A stretch of DNA of 33,658 nucleotides from Planctomycetaceae bacterium (GCA_007121535.1 SKKK01000080.1:1-33658); one strand, 5' to 3'; numbered from the stretch's first letter, positions 1 to 8,020 are shown. Notes: generated from the sequence alone by a model not told the origin. Translations and numbers: made by a program.

Positions 1-2065
1 CGTCTTTAGGAGTCGCGCCGGCCGGGACGTGGATGTGAACGCCCCGTCTGAGCAAATTTGACTCGACGCCCAATCGAGCCGCCCAGGCCTGAACGAAGCT
101 TCGAGCGGCTTCGGCGGACTCCTTCATCACGTCGCCCAGCTTTCCTGTGATCTTGAGTTCGGCGCCCTTGGGAAGCAACAGCGTCTCGACATACAATACC
201 TCGCCGCCAACCGGTGTGTAGGCGAGCCCTGCGGCGACGCCGGACGGAAGGTCGCGGCGGGCTTCCTCCTGCAAAAATTTCTCCGCTCCCAGCAACTCGG
301 CCAGATCTTCCGGATCGGCAGTGACTGGGGCCGTGCGGCCTTTGGCAAATTGCGTGGCAACTTTGCGGCACAGCCGGCCGATCGTCCGCTCCAATTCGCG
401 GACACCGGCCTCGCGCGTGTACGGGTGGATGATCCGGTAGATCGTCGGATCGGGGATGGTCAACCGGTCGATCGTCAGCCCGGCTTCTGCCATCTGTCGA
501 GGCACCAGGTAGCGGCGCGCGATGTGCATCTTTTCCTCGTCGGAGTATCCCGTCAGACGCAAGGTCTCCATCCGGTCCAACAGCGGGGCGGGGATCGTAT
601 CCAGCGTGTTGGCCGTGGTGATAAAGAAGACCTCGGACAGATCAAACGGCAGGTCCAGGTAGTTGTCGCGGAATTCGGAGTTCTGAGCCGGATCGAGGAT
701 TTCCAGCAAGGCGGACGTCGGATCGCCCCGGAAATCGCGGCCAACTTTGTCCACTTCGTCCAGCATCAGCAGCGGGTTCTTGACGGCTGCCCGCCGGATG
801 GCTTGGACGATGCGCCCCGGCATGGCGCCGATGTACGTGCGCCGATGCCCCCGCAACTCGGCCTCGTCGTGCAATCCGCCCAGGCTCATGCGTTCGAACT
901 TTCGGCCCAGCGAGCGGGCGATGGACTTTCCTAACGAGGTCTTGCCGACGCCCGGAGGTCCAACAAAGCACAGGATCGGCGCTCTGGCTTGGGGGTTCAT
1001 CTTCAGCACCGCCAGATGTTCGACGATCCGCTCTTCGACGTCTTCCAAATCGTAGTGGTCTTCGTCCAACACGCGCTGGGCGCGGTCCAGGTCCAGGATA
1101 TCGTCGGTCGTCAGGAACCAAGGCAGTTCGCTGATCAATTCCAGATACGTGCGAGTCAGTTGGTGTTCAGGAGAAGCCGTGGGGATGCGTTCCAGCCGGT
1201 TCAGTTCGCGTTCCGCCTCTTGGCGAACCGAGTCGGGCAATTGCGTCTGGGACAACCGCTCCTTCAGGTCGGCCACCTCGGCTTGCTCCGGATGTTCTTC
1301 ACCCAACTCTTGCTGGATCGCCCGCAACTGTTGACGCAGCAGGTACTCGCGCTGCTCGCGGCTCATTTCACTGCGCGCCTGTGAGGCAATCTTGTGCTGT
1401 ACCTCGAAGACTTGGGCCTGGTGAGTGATGTACTGATGCATCAGCCGCAACGCTTCGACGCGTGTGTCGGCGGCCAGAAGCGCCTGTTCTTTTTCCAACC
1501 CGATCGGCAACAGGGAAGCCAGCAGATGCACTTGCTTCAACGGGTCCTGAAACTCCGAGACGATCTGCATCAAACCGGATTGAGCTTCAGGGCCGACCAG
1601 TTCCATGATCTTCCCGGCTTGCTCCACGATCGCCCGGTGCAGGGCTTCGAGTTCGACGCCTTCGTCCTCCGGCCACGGCAGTTCGCGCACGTGGGCTCGC
1701 AGCAGGGGCGTCTCTTGCTGGGTGCTTACCAGTTCCACGCGTGCCTGGCCCAACACGATCAAGGGCAACGTTTTGTCGCGGCGTTCCATCTTTTGGACCG
1801 TCGCCCGCGTGCCGATGGGGAACAGATCCGTCAATGTTGGATTCTGGACCGTCGCGTCCTTCTGGCTGACGACCACCAGCGTCTTGTCCTCGGTCGACGC
1901 TGCCTCTTCCACCGCCCGAATGGATGCTGTGCGGCCGACGGCCAGCGGCATCATCAGGTCAGGAAATAAAACGCTGTTCTTCACGGGCAGGACAGGATAG
2001 ACGGGCAGGACCACGTCGGCGGTGTTTTCCTGATCTTGCTGATAGTTACGGTTCGTGGTAGTCAT
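1..2065 (-). CDS. lon: ATP-dependent protease Lon (C-terminus cut by window edge)
   Basis: Lon is a cytoplasmic AAA+ serine protease that degrades misfolded and regulatory proteins. About 688 residues are present: an N-terminal LON substrate-binding domain (motif PVLPVKNSVLFPDLMMP near residue 25), a helical linker with the SREQREYLLRQQL segment, an AAA+ module with Walker A GPPGVGKTS near residue 368 and Walker B LLMLDEVDK near 433, and the beginning of the protease domain ending in HIHVPAGATPKD. In the family the catalytic-serine motif follows this directly, so the active site lies just outside the window. The ATG at 2065 overlaps the hsp20 stop codon as ATGA, which indicates translational coupling. 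Transcription is probably from the sigma-54-like promoter ahead of hsp20. The reading frame is intact as far as visible. Confidence 0.97.
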   Translation of the reverse strand, partial: MTTTNRNYQQDQENTADVVLPVYPVLPVKNSVLFPDLMMPLAVGRTASIRAVEEAASTEDKTLVVVSQKDATVQNPTLTDLFPIGTRATVQKMERRDKTLPLIVLGQARVELVSTQQETPLLRAHVRELPWPEDEGVELEALHRAIVEQAGKIMELVGPEAQSGLMQIVSEFQDPLKQVHLLASLLPIGLEKEQALLAADTRVEALRLMHQYITHQAQVFEVQHKIASQARSEMSREQREYLLRQQLRAIQQELGEEHPEQAEVADLKERLSQTQLPDSVRQEAERELNRLERIPTASPEHQLTRTYLELISELPWFLTTDDILDLDRAQRVLDEDHYDLEDVEERIVEHLAVLKMNPQARAPILCFVGPPGVGKTSLGKSIARSLGRKFERMSLGGLHDEAELRGHRRTYIGAMPGRIVQAIRRAAVKNPLLMLDEVDKVGRDFRGDPTSALLEILDPAQNSEFRDNYLDLPFDLSEVFFITTANTLDTIPAPLLDRMETLRLTGYSDEEKMHIARRYLVPRQMAEAGLTIDRLTIPDPTIYRIIHPYTREAGVRELERTIGRLCRKVATQFAKGRTAPVTADPEDLAELLGAEKFLQEEARRDLPSGVAAGLAYTPVGGEVLYVETLLLPKGAELKITGKLGDVMKESAEAARSFVQAWAARLGVESNLLRRGVHIHVPAGATPKD

Positions 2066-2409
2066 GTCGTTCCCTTCTCCCGGGTCAGAGCGATCAACAG
2101 CATCCCATCGCGATATTCCAATTCGATCTCGGCTCCCTGCAAATCGCACGGGAGTTCAATCCTCCGTTCAAAACACGTGTAGGCGATCTCCAGCGAGTAC
2201 ACGCGAAAACCCTCCTCGATCGACCAGTCACGGCGGGTGCCGGCGATCGTCAGCCAGCGGCCCGCCACGGAGACGCAAATGTCCTCAGGACGGATACCGG
2301 CCACGTCGCATTTCACCAGCCAGCCGCGGGGAGACCGATAGATATCGAGCGGCGGCCGCCACGAGGACTGCTGATAACGGGGGATCCAAAGAGAACACTT
2401 TTCCGCCAT
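2062..2409 (-). CDS. Small heat-shock protein, Hsp20/alpha-crystallin family
   Basis: A 115-residue ATP-independent holdase that binds unfolding proteins in the cytoplasm. The core alpha-crystallin domain is visible: PPLDIYRSPRGWLVKCDVAG, then PEDICVSVAGRWLTIAGTR, then FRVYSLEIAYTCFERRIELP, ending in the typical beta-strand YRDGMLLIALTRE. I chose the ATG at 2409 because a GGGGA ribosome-binding site lies a few bases upstream and the alignable domain starts soon after; an in-frame ATG at 2466 would lie within the predicted transcript but lacks such a site. The stop overlaps the lon start by 4 bp, so holdase and protease form one operon. A sigma-54-type promoter lies at 2461-2478. Confidence 0.93.
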   Translation of the reverse strand: MAEKCSLWIPRYQQSSWRPPLDIYRSPRGWLVKCDVAGIRPEDICVSVAGRWLTIAGTRRDWSIEEGFRVYSLEIAYTCFERRIELPCDLQGAEIELEYRDGMLLIALTREKGTT

Positions 2410-2460
2410 AATTTCCCCGGTCGATTTGGGTGTCCGTTGTCCAATGTCTGTCTCTCGCTT

Positions 2461-2478
2461 GTGCAATTACTATGCCAA
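2461..2478 (-). promoter_or_regulatory. Sigma-54-type promoter of hsp20-lon
   Basis: On the minus strand this reads TTGGCATAGTAATTGCAC: GG and GC are separated by exactly 10 bases, with TGGCAT and TTGCA matching both halves of the RpoN consensus. It lies about 52 bp before the hsp20 ATG. Confidence 0.8.
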
Positions 2479-2507
2479 GGGACGCATTGCTGGTCGCCGA
2501 TCATCGC

Positions 2508-3347
2508 TCAGGACGATGCCTCCAGTCGCCGCGAGATGTCCCGCAGGCACCGCCGCGCACGGCGAGCGCCCTCCAGTACGACTTGATGGTCGTCCTGTCC
2601 GGCGATTTCCAGGATGATCGCGCCGCCGAAGCGGATGCGGTCCAATTGCCTGAGCAAACGCGGCCAATCGATCTGGCCATCGCCGGGTGGCAAGTGGTCG
2701 TCCCGTCGCCCATGGTTGTCCGAGGCATGCATCATCCACAGGTGCCCGGACAGCTTTTGGACCACGGTATTCAAATCGCCCGGCAGATGGGCATGTCCCG
2801 TATCGAGGCAGATGCCTACCTCTGTGGTCTCCAAGGCGCCCAGGATCCAGAGCAGATCTCGCACGCGTCCGGAGAACAGATGCGGCAGCATATTCTCCAG
2901 CACCAGGGCCATGCCTTGCTGGCGGCAATCGCGGGAGACCTCGGTCAGGACTTCGGCGGCATGTTCCATGCGTTGAAACCGTTCTTTTTCGGGCAACTGG
3001 CCTTTTTCCGGCCCGGGATGAATGACCAGATAACGGACGCCCAACTGGCCGGCGGCGTCGGCTGCCTGCATCAATTCGTCCCGTGCATGGCGCCGCGGCC
3101 CGGCGTCCAGCGCCGTGATGTCGATGTCCTCGGCAAAGGGAGCATGGAATGAGTAGGGCTCGATGCCGAGATCGTCGATCCGACGCCCCGCCCTGGCGAC
3201 GACCTGTCGGTCGTGATAGTCCAGGTGCGCGGGGAAAGAGCAGATCTCGATCAGCCCGAAACCACTGTTGCGGATCGCGCCCAGACAGTCAAAGATGCTC
3301 GTGCGGTAAAAACAGCCCGTGGAGAGGCCGACTGGCCAATCGTTCAT
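2508..3347 (-). CDS. Sugar phosphate isomerase/epimerase-like TIM-barrel protein
   Basis: A 279-residue protein of the xylose isomerase-like / AP-endonuclease-2 TIM-barrel superfamily. Family motifs are in order: LIEICSFPAHLDYHD (strand 2), YSFHAPFAEDIDI, YLVIHPGPEKG, ALVLENM with the metal-ligand Glu, GICLDTGHAHL with Asp and His, MHASDNHGRRDDH, GDGQIDW and a final ILEIAG Glu. These residues normally bind one to three divalent metals. The substrate cannot be inferred. I chose ATG 3347, preceded by AAAGGCGACGCC; in-frame ATGs at 3374 and 3440 give extensions without homology. It follows the uncharacterised gene at 3371-4051 by 23 bp on the same strand, so the two probably form an operon. Confidence 0.85.
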   Translation of the reverse strand: MNDWPVGLSTGCFYRTSIFDCLGAIRNSGFGLIEICSFPAHLDYHDRQVVARAGRRIDDLGIEPYSFHAPFAEDIDITALDAGPRRHARDELMQAADAAGQLGVRYLVIHPGPEKGQLPEKERFQRMEHAAEVLTEVSRDCRQQGMALVLENMLPHLFSGRVRDLLWILGALETTEVGICLDTGHAHLPGDLNTVVQKLSGHLWMMHASDNHGRRDDHLPPGDGQIDWPRLLRQLDRIRFGGAIILEIAGQDDHQVVLEGARRARRCLRDISRRLEASS

Positions 3348-3370
3348 GGCGTCGCCTTTGTACCAGAGAT

Positions 3371-4051
3371 TCATGATAGGGTGCCAGGGAATGGTCGTAG
3401 CCTTCGCCGCTGCCGTCCCCCAGCGAGACCAGATCGGCAACGTGGAAATCGTCTAGGTCGTCCAGGCCGGCCACGATCTGGCCGGCAAACAGCCGCGTAT
3501 TCCAGGATCTGGCCCGCGCCCGCAAAGGCAGCGCCGGCTTCCAAGCCGACCGTTTCGCCCGTCGAACAAAAGCTCTCGTAGATGGCCCGGAGCGTATCCG
3601 GGAGCACGCCCAGTTCGACCAGCCGACGGTAGGCAGCCGAGCCGCGGTCGATGCGCCAGACCAGGTGGTGTCCGCGTCCGCTGAGCAGATGCAGGGGAGC
3701 GATCCCCCAGGTAAGCAGTTGCTGGCGGAGTAGCCGAATCAGTGGCCGTTGTAGTTCCAGCGACCGTTCCGGATCCAGATAGGGCTCGGCGGGATAGTCG
3801 AAGTTTACGTACTCGATATCCAGATGGAACAGCAGCGAGCGGCGGTCCCACAGCGAGCGCATCACCTCCAGCCCGCTCTCCAGACACGCCCATAACTGGG
3901 ATGGCGGTCGGGGATGAAATCCAGGGCCCGGCGACCGGTCGTCTGCTGTCAGGTAGACCGCACTCGTCTGTTCCAGCCGGTGGCCGCCCAGGAATTCGAC
4001 CATCCGCTGGCGCACTGCCGGCCTGGCGTAGTAGTTCTGTAAGTCGAGCAT
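3371..4051 (-). CDS. Uncharacterised protein, possibly archaeo-eukaryotic-primase-like; C-terminus may be frameshifted
   Basis: I recognise this only as a conserved uncharacterised family. The 226-residue product starts MLDLQNYYARPAVRQRMVEF. It has an acidic motif HLDIEYVNFDYPAE near residue 90 and a glycine-histidine motif LLSGRGHHLVWRI near 145. That pairing (DxE followed by SG-R-G-H) resembles motifs I and II of archaeo-eukaryotic primases, but this is inference from motif shape. After GQILEYAA (about residue 180) the frame becomes unusually Arg- and Pro-rich, whereas the neighbouring frame continues with ordinary-looking residues (RLFAGQIVAGLDDLDD), so a frameshift near 3525 is likely. 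Start ATG 4051 has no clear ribosome-binding site. It may be a decayed copy. Confidence 0.5.
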   Translation of the reverse strand: MLDLQNYYARPAVRQRMVEFLGGHRLEQTSAVYLTADDRSPGPGFHPRPPSQLWACLESGLEVMRSLWDRRSLLFHLDIEYVNFDYPAEPYLDPERSLELQRPLIRLLRQQLLTWGIAPLHLLSGRGHHLVWRIDRGSAAYRRLVELGVLPDTLRAIYESFCSTGETVGLEAGAAFAGAGQILEYAAVCRPDRGRPGRPRRFPRCRSGLAGGRQRRRLRPFPGTLS

Positions 4052-4107
4052 GACATTCGAGTCGCCGGTTGTTTGGCTAGGGGACGACGGATCGAGCCAT
4101 AGACCGC

Positions 4108-4164
4108 CGCGAGCGAGCCGGGGCCAAACGACTCCGTTACCGACCCTTTCCGAGCTCGCTCGCG
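4108..4164. repeat. 11-bp inverted repeat around a GGAGTCGTTT core
   Basis: CGCGAGCGAGC at 4108-4118 pairs perfectly with GCTCGCTCGCG at 4154-4164 across a 35-base loop. The loop, read on the minus strand, contains GGAGTCGTTT, the same core as the palindromic repeat at 7503 and 11443. It follows the BON gene stop, so it could also act as a terminator. Confidence 0.5.
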
Positions 4165-4170
4165 ACGACA

Positions 4171-4437
4171 TCAACAGCGGCGCAGATCCCGCATCGTCGC
4201 CAGCAGCTTGGCGTAGTAATGATTGACGGAACCGGACAAAGTGACGACTCCGTCCTGTGTGCTGACGTCGATTCTGTGCGAGGGGACGGCATCCTCGACA
4301 AGCAGCCTGGATTCTACGGCGAGTGTAATGTCGCGGTCGTCCAGATCGTTGGGGGCCGCAGTCGCCAGGGCGGCGAAAACGAGCCAAATGCCACAAGTGA
4401 ACCCGGCGACGACATAGAGATTCGTGCAACGTTTCAT
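4171..4437 (-). CDS. Short secreted single-BON-domain protein, C-terminally truncated
   Basis: An 88-residue exported protein. The N-terminus is a signal peptide (MKRCTNLYVVAGF... ending ATAAP near residue 29). One BON domain follows, with LAVESRLLVEDAVPSHRIDV and the diagnostic DGVVTLSGSVNHYYAKLLA. BON domains bind phospholipid and are typical of periplasmic stress proteins such as OsmY. The domain should continue with a final helix and a GV..V.N strand, as in the six-BON protein at 29738-31258, but here the frame ends at TMRDLRRC, so about 25 residues are missing. The start is supported by GAAAGGA upstream. A sigma-54-type promoter sits at 4486-4503. It could be a pseudogene or a genuinely short form. 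Confidence 0.75.
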   Translation of the reverse strand: MKRCTNLYVVAGFTCGIWLVFAALATAAPNDLDDRDITLAVESRLLVEDAVPSHRIDVSTQDGVVTLSGSVNHYYAKLLATMRDLRRC

Positions 4438-4485
4438 GGTCTTCGTCCTTTCAGTTCAATGATTTCGCATACTTCCGCTGCTGCT

Positions 4486-4503
4486 GTGCAAGCCGCGCGC
4501 CAA
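4486..4503 (-). promoter_or_regulatory. Sigma-54-type promoter of the BON gene
   Basis: Minus strand TTGGCGCGCGGCTTGCAC: GG-N10-GC with TGGCGCG and TTGCA. It lies about 50 bp before the ATG at 4437. Confidence 0.72.
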
Positions 4504-4603
4504 CCTGTCCCGCAAACGGATGCGGCGCGTGCTGTGTCGCCGATTCGCCGAAAAACCTGCCTGGCCTGCGTCGCCAGTTCCCGCCATTCGTGCCTGCCTC
4601 GCG

Positions 4604-4795
4604 TCACCCGGCTTGGCCACGAACATCTTGGCGGCCGACCAGCAGGCTCAGGATCTCGGCTCGCTTTCGCCGCCCGCGGAGGAATCGCTTCCGTCGCTCC
4701 TCGGAAGACCAGGACTGACGAATCCGCCGAGTTTTGTCGCGAATCCGGTCGAATTTCCGCGGATTAACCAACGGTCTGGATGTTTGCATGAACAT
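4604..4795 (-). CDS. Small basic protein of unknown function
   Basis: A 63-residue, strongly basic product (MFMQTSRPLVNPRKFDRIRD at the start, then Arg/Lys-rich helices such as SSEERRKRFLRGRRKRAEIL). I do not recognise a named family. The best evidence that it is a gene is a strong ribosome-binding site, GAAAGGAGACC, placed correctly before ATG 4795, and an alternating charged/hydrophobic pattern consistent with a helical, possibly nucleic-acid-binding, small protein. A degenerate sigma-54-like element lies at 4851-4866 on the same strand, and the 21-bp activator doublet at 4973-5004 is upstream. It is divergent from the PDZ gene. Confidence 0.5.
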   Translation of the reverse strand: MFMQTSRPLVNPRKFDRIRDKTRRIRQSWSSEERRKRFLRGRRKRAEILSLLVGRQDVRGQAG

Positions 4796-4972
4796 GGTTC
4801 GGTCTCCTTTCTCGATTCGATCTCCTCACGATCCATCTCGCCCGGCAACATGCAAGCGAGTTGCAAGTCGCTGGGGATGGCCGGTGGGAAATGCTCAGAG
4901 CAAACCGGATGCCGAAAAAGGCCGTCCGTAGGCCGGGCGGCTTACGGCGGCGTGACGTTCAAGAAGTGTCCG

Positions 4973-5004
4973 GACGGACTGACGCACCCAGCGGCCACGT
5001 TGTC
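4973..5004. promoter_or_regulatory. Putative activator-binding doublet (21-bp offset)
   Basis: GACGGACTGAC at 4973 and GCCACGTTGTC at 4994 both fit GNCN-N3-TGNC and start 21 bp apart. It lies about 70-100 bp upstream of the PDZ-gene sigma-54-like element. Confidence 0.5.
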
Positions 5005-5068
5005 GCGGTTACGTGGCTCCGACAGTTCGTCGCGACAAGTCGAAGTCAAAGGCGTGCGGCCAGCTTTG

Positions 5069-5083
5069 AGGCATCGGTTTGCC
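5069..5083 (+). promoter_or_regulatory. Sigma-54-like promoter with a 9-base spacer, upstream of the PDZ gene
   Basis: GAGGCATCGGTTTGCC matches the sod promoter (GGCATCGGATTTGC) except for one missing A, leaving only 9 bases between GG and GC. Either a deletion inactivated it or a base is missing from the sequence. It lies about 105 bp before the ATG at 5188. Confidence 0.4.
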
Positions 5084-5187
5084 AGTTTGCGCGACGAATC
5101 CCGCGAACGGCGCAGCATTCGCACAGGGGGCGCTGGCAGCGTAAGTGTCCAGTACCCAATAAGCCGTCAGATAGGAGAGTAGAAAAG

Positions 5188-6894
5188 ATGAAAAGGCACA
5201 TTCTTGGACTGGGTATGATCCTGTTGGGAGCTTGGTCCGTAACCGCTTATGCCGATCCGTTGCCGTTGAAGGCAGTCCCGGCCGAGGCGCAATGGGTGGC
5301 ACACATCGATGTTCGGGCGATGCGATCTTCGGATCTGATCCGGCGATTCTATGACGAGTGCATCAAGGGCCGTGCGCCGGCCAAACTCCTGGACATGGTC
5401 GCTGAACACTGGGGTATGGATCCCCGCAGGGATCTTCACCACGTCACCATGTACAGCACCAAGATTGCCGATGGCCATGGGGTGATGGTCGTCAAGGCCA
5501 AGATGGACAAGGACAAGTTGCTGGACGTGGCCAAGAGATGCCCAACTCATCGCTCGATGAAGCATGAAGATTACGAAATCCATACCTGGACCCATCGCCC
5601 GGGCGGCAAGGACCGACAGCTCACCGGAGTATTCCAGGACACGGATGTGCTGGTGCTGGCTTCGAACCCGGACCTGGCCAAGGCGGCGTTGGACGTGATG
5701 GACGGTCGCGCGGACAGTCTACAGGACGCTGACACGCCGCTGGCAGCCCAGGTCCCGGCGGGAACGATGTTCCTGCTCCGAGCGATGGGGATCGCCGATT
5801 CCGAGGCGGCCGACAAACATCCGCTGTGCGCACAGTTGGACCGAGTGGATTACGCCAAGGGACAGCACGAAGACCAGTGGTTTGGCCATCTGCGCATCGA
5901 TGCCAGCGACGACGACGCAGCCGCACGCATCCAGACAGCCTTGAAAGGACTTCGAGCGATGTGCTGGCTGCATTTGGATGCCGTCCCCGAACTTCAAGAA
6001 ATGCTGGACCAGGTGGAGTTCAGCCGCGAAGACAATGTCGTACGCTCCGAATTCCAGGCACCGGTCAAGGAACTAGTCCAGGCCGTGCCCCGGATGCGTG
6101 AAATGTTGCGAAAGTACACGGGGGAACGTCTGGAAAGGCCGAAGAAGAAGCCGGTGGATAAGCCGAAACCTCGGTTGAAGGAACGTGAAGCCAAACGAGC
6201 TGTGATCGAGCCTGAGGGAACTCCCGTTCTGGGCGTCGTGATCGGCGAGCCGTTGGAAGACGAATCGCCTGAAATCATTCGCGTATGGCCGGACAGCCCA
6301 GCGGAGAAGGCCGGACTCCAGGCAGGCGACCGGATCGTCAAGGTCGACGACCAACCGGTGGATTCGCCAAAAGAACTCCGCGATGCCGTGGGGAAACACC
6401 AGCCGGGCGACCGTGTGAGCCTGGCCGTCCGGCGCGACGATCGTCAAAAGTCCTTTCGAGTCCGGCTGGCGGGCGCCGATGACTTTGCCGGTTGGCGGCT
6501 CCGCGAACGGGCTCGGGAGCGACAACGTCTGCCGCGACTGCTGTCGCCGCGACCATGGCTGGGAGTCCGCGTCGCCCCCGGCACCGAGCGAGGCGTGACG
6601 GTCGAGCGTGTGATTCCGGGCGGTCCGGCGGCTCGCGCGGGATTGAAGGAGGGCGATGCCATCCTCCGCGTGGAGAAGACGCGTGTGGAAGCCCCCGCCG
6701 ATCTGCAGGCGGCCGTCGCAGGCCATCGCCCCGGCGAGACGATCAATCTGGTGGTCCGCCGCGACGATTCGCGTCAAACCATCAGAGTGGCCCTGGGGGC
6801 CTTTGGCGTTTGGGAGGGCGAAAGCGACGAACCCGTACGCGATTGGCTCCGCCGAATGCTGGAAGGCCGCTTTCCGCACGCGGAAGATTCGTAA
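5188..6894 (+). CDS. Secreted protein with two C-terminal PDZ domains
   Basis: A 568-residue exported protein. It starts at ATG 5188 behind AGGAGAG; a longer in-frame extension upstream would run through the regulatory region. The signal peptide is MKRHILGLGMILLGAWS with cleavage after TAYA. Residues about 30-310 form an uncharacterised domain that begins AVPAEAQWVAHIDVRAM. A Lys/Pro linker (RPKKKPVDKPKPRLK) leads to PDZ 1 near 345-425 (LGVVIGEP, SPAEKAGLQAGDRIVKVDD) and PDZ 2 near 455-540 (WLGVRVAPG, GPAARAGLKEGDAILRVE). No protease triad is visible, so it may be a periplasmic adaptor or scaffold. hdeD follows after 26 bp, suggesting an operon. Confidence 0.85.
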   Translation: MKRHILGLGMILLGAWSVTAYADPLPLKAVPAEAQWVAHIDVRAMRSSDLIRRFYDECIKGRAPAKLLDMVAEHWGMDPRRDLHHVTMYSTKIADGHGVMVVKAKMDKDKLLDVAKRCPTHRSMKHEDYEIHTWTHRPGGKDRQLTGVFQDTDVLVLASNPDLAKAALDVMDGRADSLQDADTPLAAQVPAGTMFLLRAMGIADSEAADKHPLCAQLDRVDYAKGQHEDQWFGHLRIDASDDDAAARIQTALKGLRAMCWLHLDAVPELQEMLDQVEFSREDNVVRSEFQAPVKELVQAVPRMREMLRKYTGERLERPKKKPVDKPKPRLKEREAKRAVIEPEGTPVLGVVIGEPLEDESPEIIRVWPDSPAEKAGLQAGDRIVKVDDQPVDSPKELRDAVGKHQPGDRVSLAVRRDDRQKSFRVRLAGADDFAGWRLRERARERQRLPRLLSPRPWLGVRVAPGTERGVTVERVIPGGPAARAGLKEGDAILRVEKTRVEAPADLQAAVAGHRPGETINLVVRRDDSRQTIRVALGAFGVWEGESDEPVRDWLRRMLEGRFPHAEDS

Positions 6895-6920
6895 CGAGCT
6901 GAGCTGAAGGAACCGGAACC

Positions 6921-7490
6921 ATGACCATTTCACACGAGGAAATACCGGAGCGGCAGGTTCAGGAACTTCGTGAGCACCGGAGATGGTTCATTGCCTTGGG
7001 GGCGTTACTGATCGTCTTGGGGATCATTGCGATGGTCGCCGCCGTCACGGCGACCATGGTCACCGTCTTGTTCTTCGGCATCCTGCTGTTGATCGCAGGG
7101 CTAGTGCAGATCGTGCACGCCGTCTCGGCGATACGGTGGCAGGGCTTCTTGCTTCATCTGCTGGGCGGGATCCTCTACACGGTGATCGGATCCCTGATGT
7201 TGATCGATCCCGTCGCGGGCGCGATCGGGCTAACGATGCTGCTGGCCTTTTTCTTCATCGTTGGCGGCGTTCTAAAAACGACCTTGGGCATTCAAGCCGA
7301 GTCGGTGTGGTTCACATTCAGCGGAGGCCTTGATCTGCTATTGGGCATGCTCATCTGGCTGGGATGGCCCGAAATCGCGACCTGGATCATCGGCCTGTTT
7401 ATCGGCATCGAACTGCTGTTCGCCGGAATCGCTTTGGTGCTGATCGCCTCGCGTCTTCGCGCTGCGCGGAGGACGGAGCCATTCGCCTAG
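6921..7490 (+). CDS. HdeD-family (DUF308) membrane protein
   Basis: A 189-residue inner-membrane protein with six hydrophobic segments arranged as three hairpins; the first is WFIALGALLIVLGIIAMVAA and the rest repeat the G-x-x-x-I-x-G pattern of the DUF308/HdeD family. In enterobacteria HdeD contributes to acid resistance and is part of transmissible heat-resistance loci; the biochemical role is unknown. ATG 6921 is preceded by GAAGGAACCGGAACC. It follows the PDZ gene closely and probably shares its transcript. A palindromic repeat begins 13 bp after the stop and may serve as terminator. Confidence 0.88.
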   Translation: MTISHEEIPERQVQELREHRRWFIALGALLIVLGIIAMVAAVTATMVTVLFFGILLLIAGLVQIVHAVSAIRWQGFLLHLLGGILYTVIGSLMLIDPVAGAIGLTMLLAFFFIVGGVLKTTLGIQAESVWFTFSGGLDLLLGMLIWLGWPEIATWIIGLFIGIELLFAGIALVLIASRLRAARRTEPFA

Positions 7491-7502
7491 GGACGTGAAA
7501 CG

Positions 7503-7638
7503 GGGAAGGGCGGGAGTCGTTTTCGGATGAGCCGCTTTCCATGTGGGGAATCGTTGGCCGAAAACGAACCCGCCCCGCGCGGCCTCACTCATACAACGCC
7601 ACCGTGATTGTCAAGAAACTCCTGGCCAGGTGCGTAGC
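7503..7638 (+). repeat. Roughly 140-bp palindromic repeat element, copy A
   Basis: An imperfect inverted repeat (GGCGGGAGTCGTTTTCGG at about 7509, with its complement CCGAAAACGAACCCGCC at about 7558) surrounds a loop containing TTTCCATGTGG and AATCGTTG. A conserved tail follows to 7638 (CTCACTCATACAACGC, then AAGAAACTCCTGGCCAGG). The reverse complement of 11443-11582 matches nearly throughout, about 75 percent by eye. It probably represents a MITE- or REP-like mobile repeat. Confidence 0.75.
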
Positions 7639-7681
7639 GTCCTGCCGCTCGGGCCGGAAGTGGCGGCTGGGGCCGTGCCGC

Positions 7682-8020
7682 TCAGGAAGCCTCAAGAGGA
7701 CGGTCCTGCCTTTCCCGGTTTTCCAGGGCGGCAAGTCGCTGTTCCAGACCAGCCAACTGCTGCTTGATGATTTGCAGGTCTTCGGTGCGAGCCACGTCGG
7801 TGGAATCGAGCGCCTTGCGCACCGCGTCTCGGATGCCGGCTTGAATTTCCTCGCGCTGCTCGTTGGCGCCTTCCAACAATCGATCCACGAACTGTTTCGC
7901 ATCGTCCGCGGCAAGCTTCCCTTCTTCCACGAGTTCTTGCGCTACTTGCTGTGCTTTCTCTTTGGTGATGACCCCGGCACCCAACCCGGCCAACACACTC
8001 TTTCGAATAAGTTCCAACAT
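7682..8020 (-). CDS. Phasin-like / PHA-granule-associated coiled-coil protein
   Basis: A 112-residue soluble, highly helical protein: MLELIRKSVLAGLGAGVITK, then a long amphipathic helix (AQQVAQELVEEGKLAADDAK) and a C-terminal leucine heptad segment (IIKQQLAGLEQRLAALENRE). This layout fits the PhaF/PhaI-like phasin family, which coats polyhydroxyalkanoate granules, but many bacteria without PHA encode similar small proteins. A strong GGAGGA site precedes ATG 8020. A sigma-54-type promoter at 8100-8117 and an activator doublet at 8186-8217 lie upstream. Confidence 0.75.
   Translation of the reverse strand: MLELIRKSVLAGLGAGVITKEKAQQVAQELVEEGKLAADDAKQFVDRLLEGANEQREEIQAGIRDAVRKALDSTDVARTEDLQIIKQQLAGLEQRLAALENRERQDRPLEAS

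Larger units (their letters stand above)
4796..5187. other. Divergent regulatory region between the small basic gene and the PDZ gene
   Basis: No credible gene is seen here. It holds a minus-strand sigma-54-like element at 4851-4866 (TTGCAACTCGCTTGCA, with TG in place of the invariant GG), the activator-site doublet at 4973-4983 and 4994-5004, and a plus-strand sigma-54-like element at 5069-5083 whose spacer is one base short. Confidence 0.55.

Noticed and set aside
4861-5187. N-terminal extension of the PDZ protein by about 109 residues
   Set aside because: ATG 5188 has AGGAGAG and a clear signal peptide; the extension runs through the activator doublet and promoter region.
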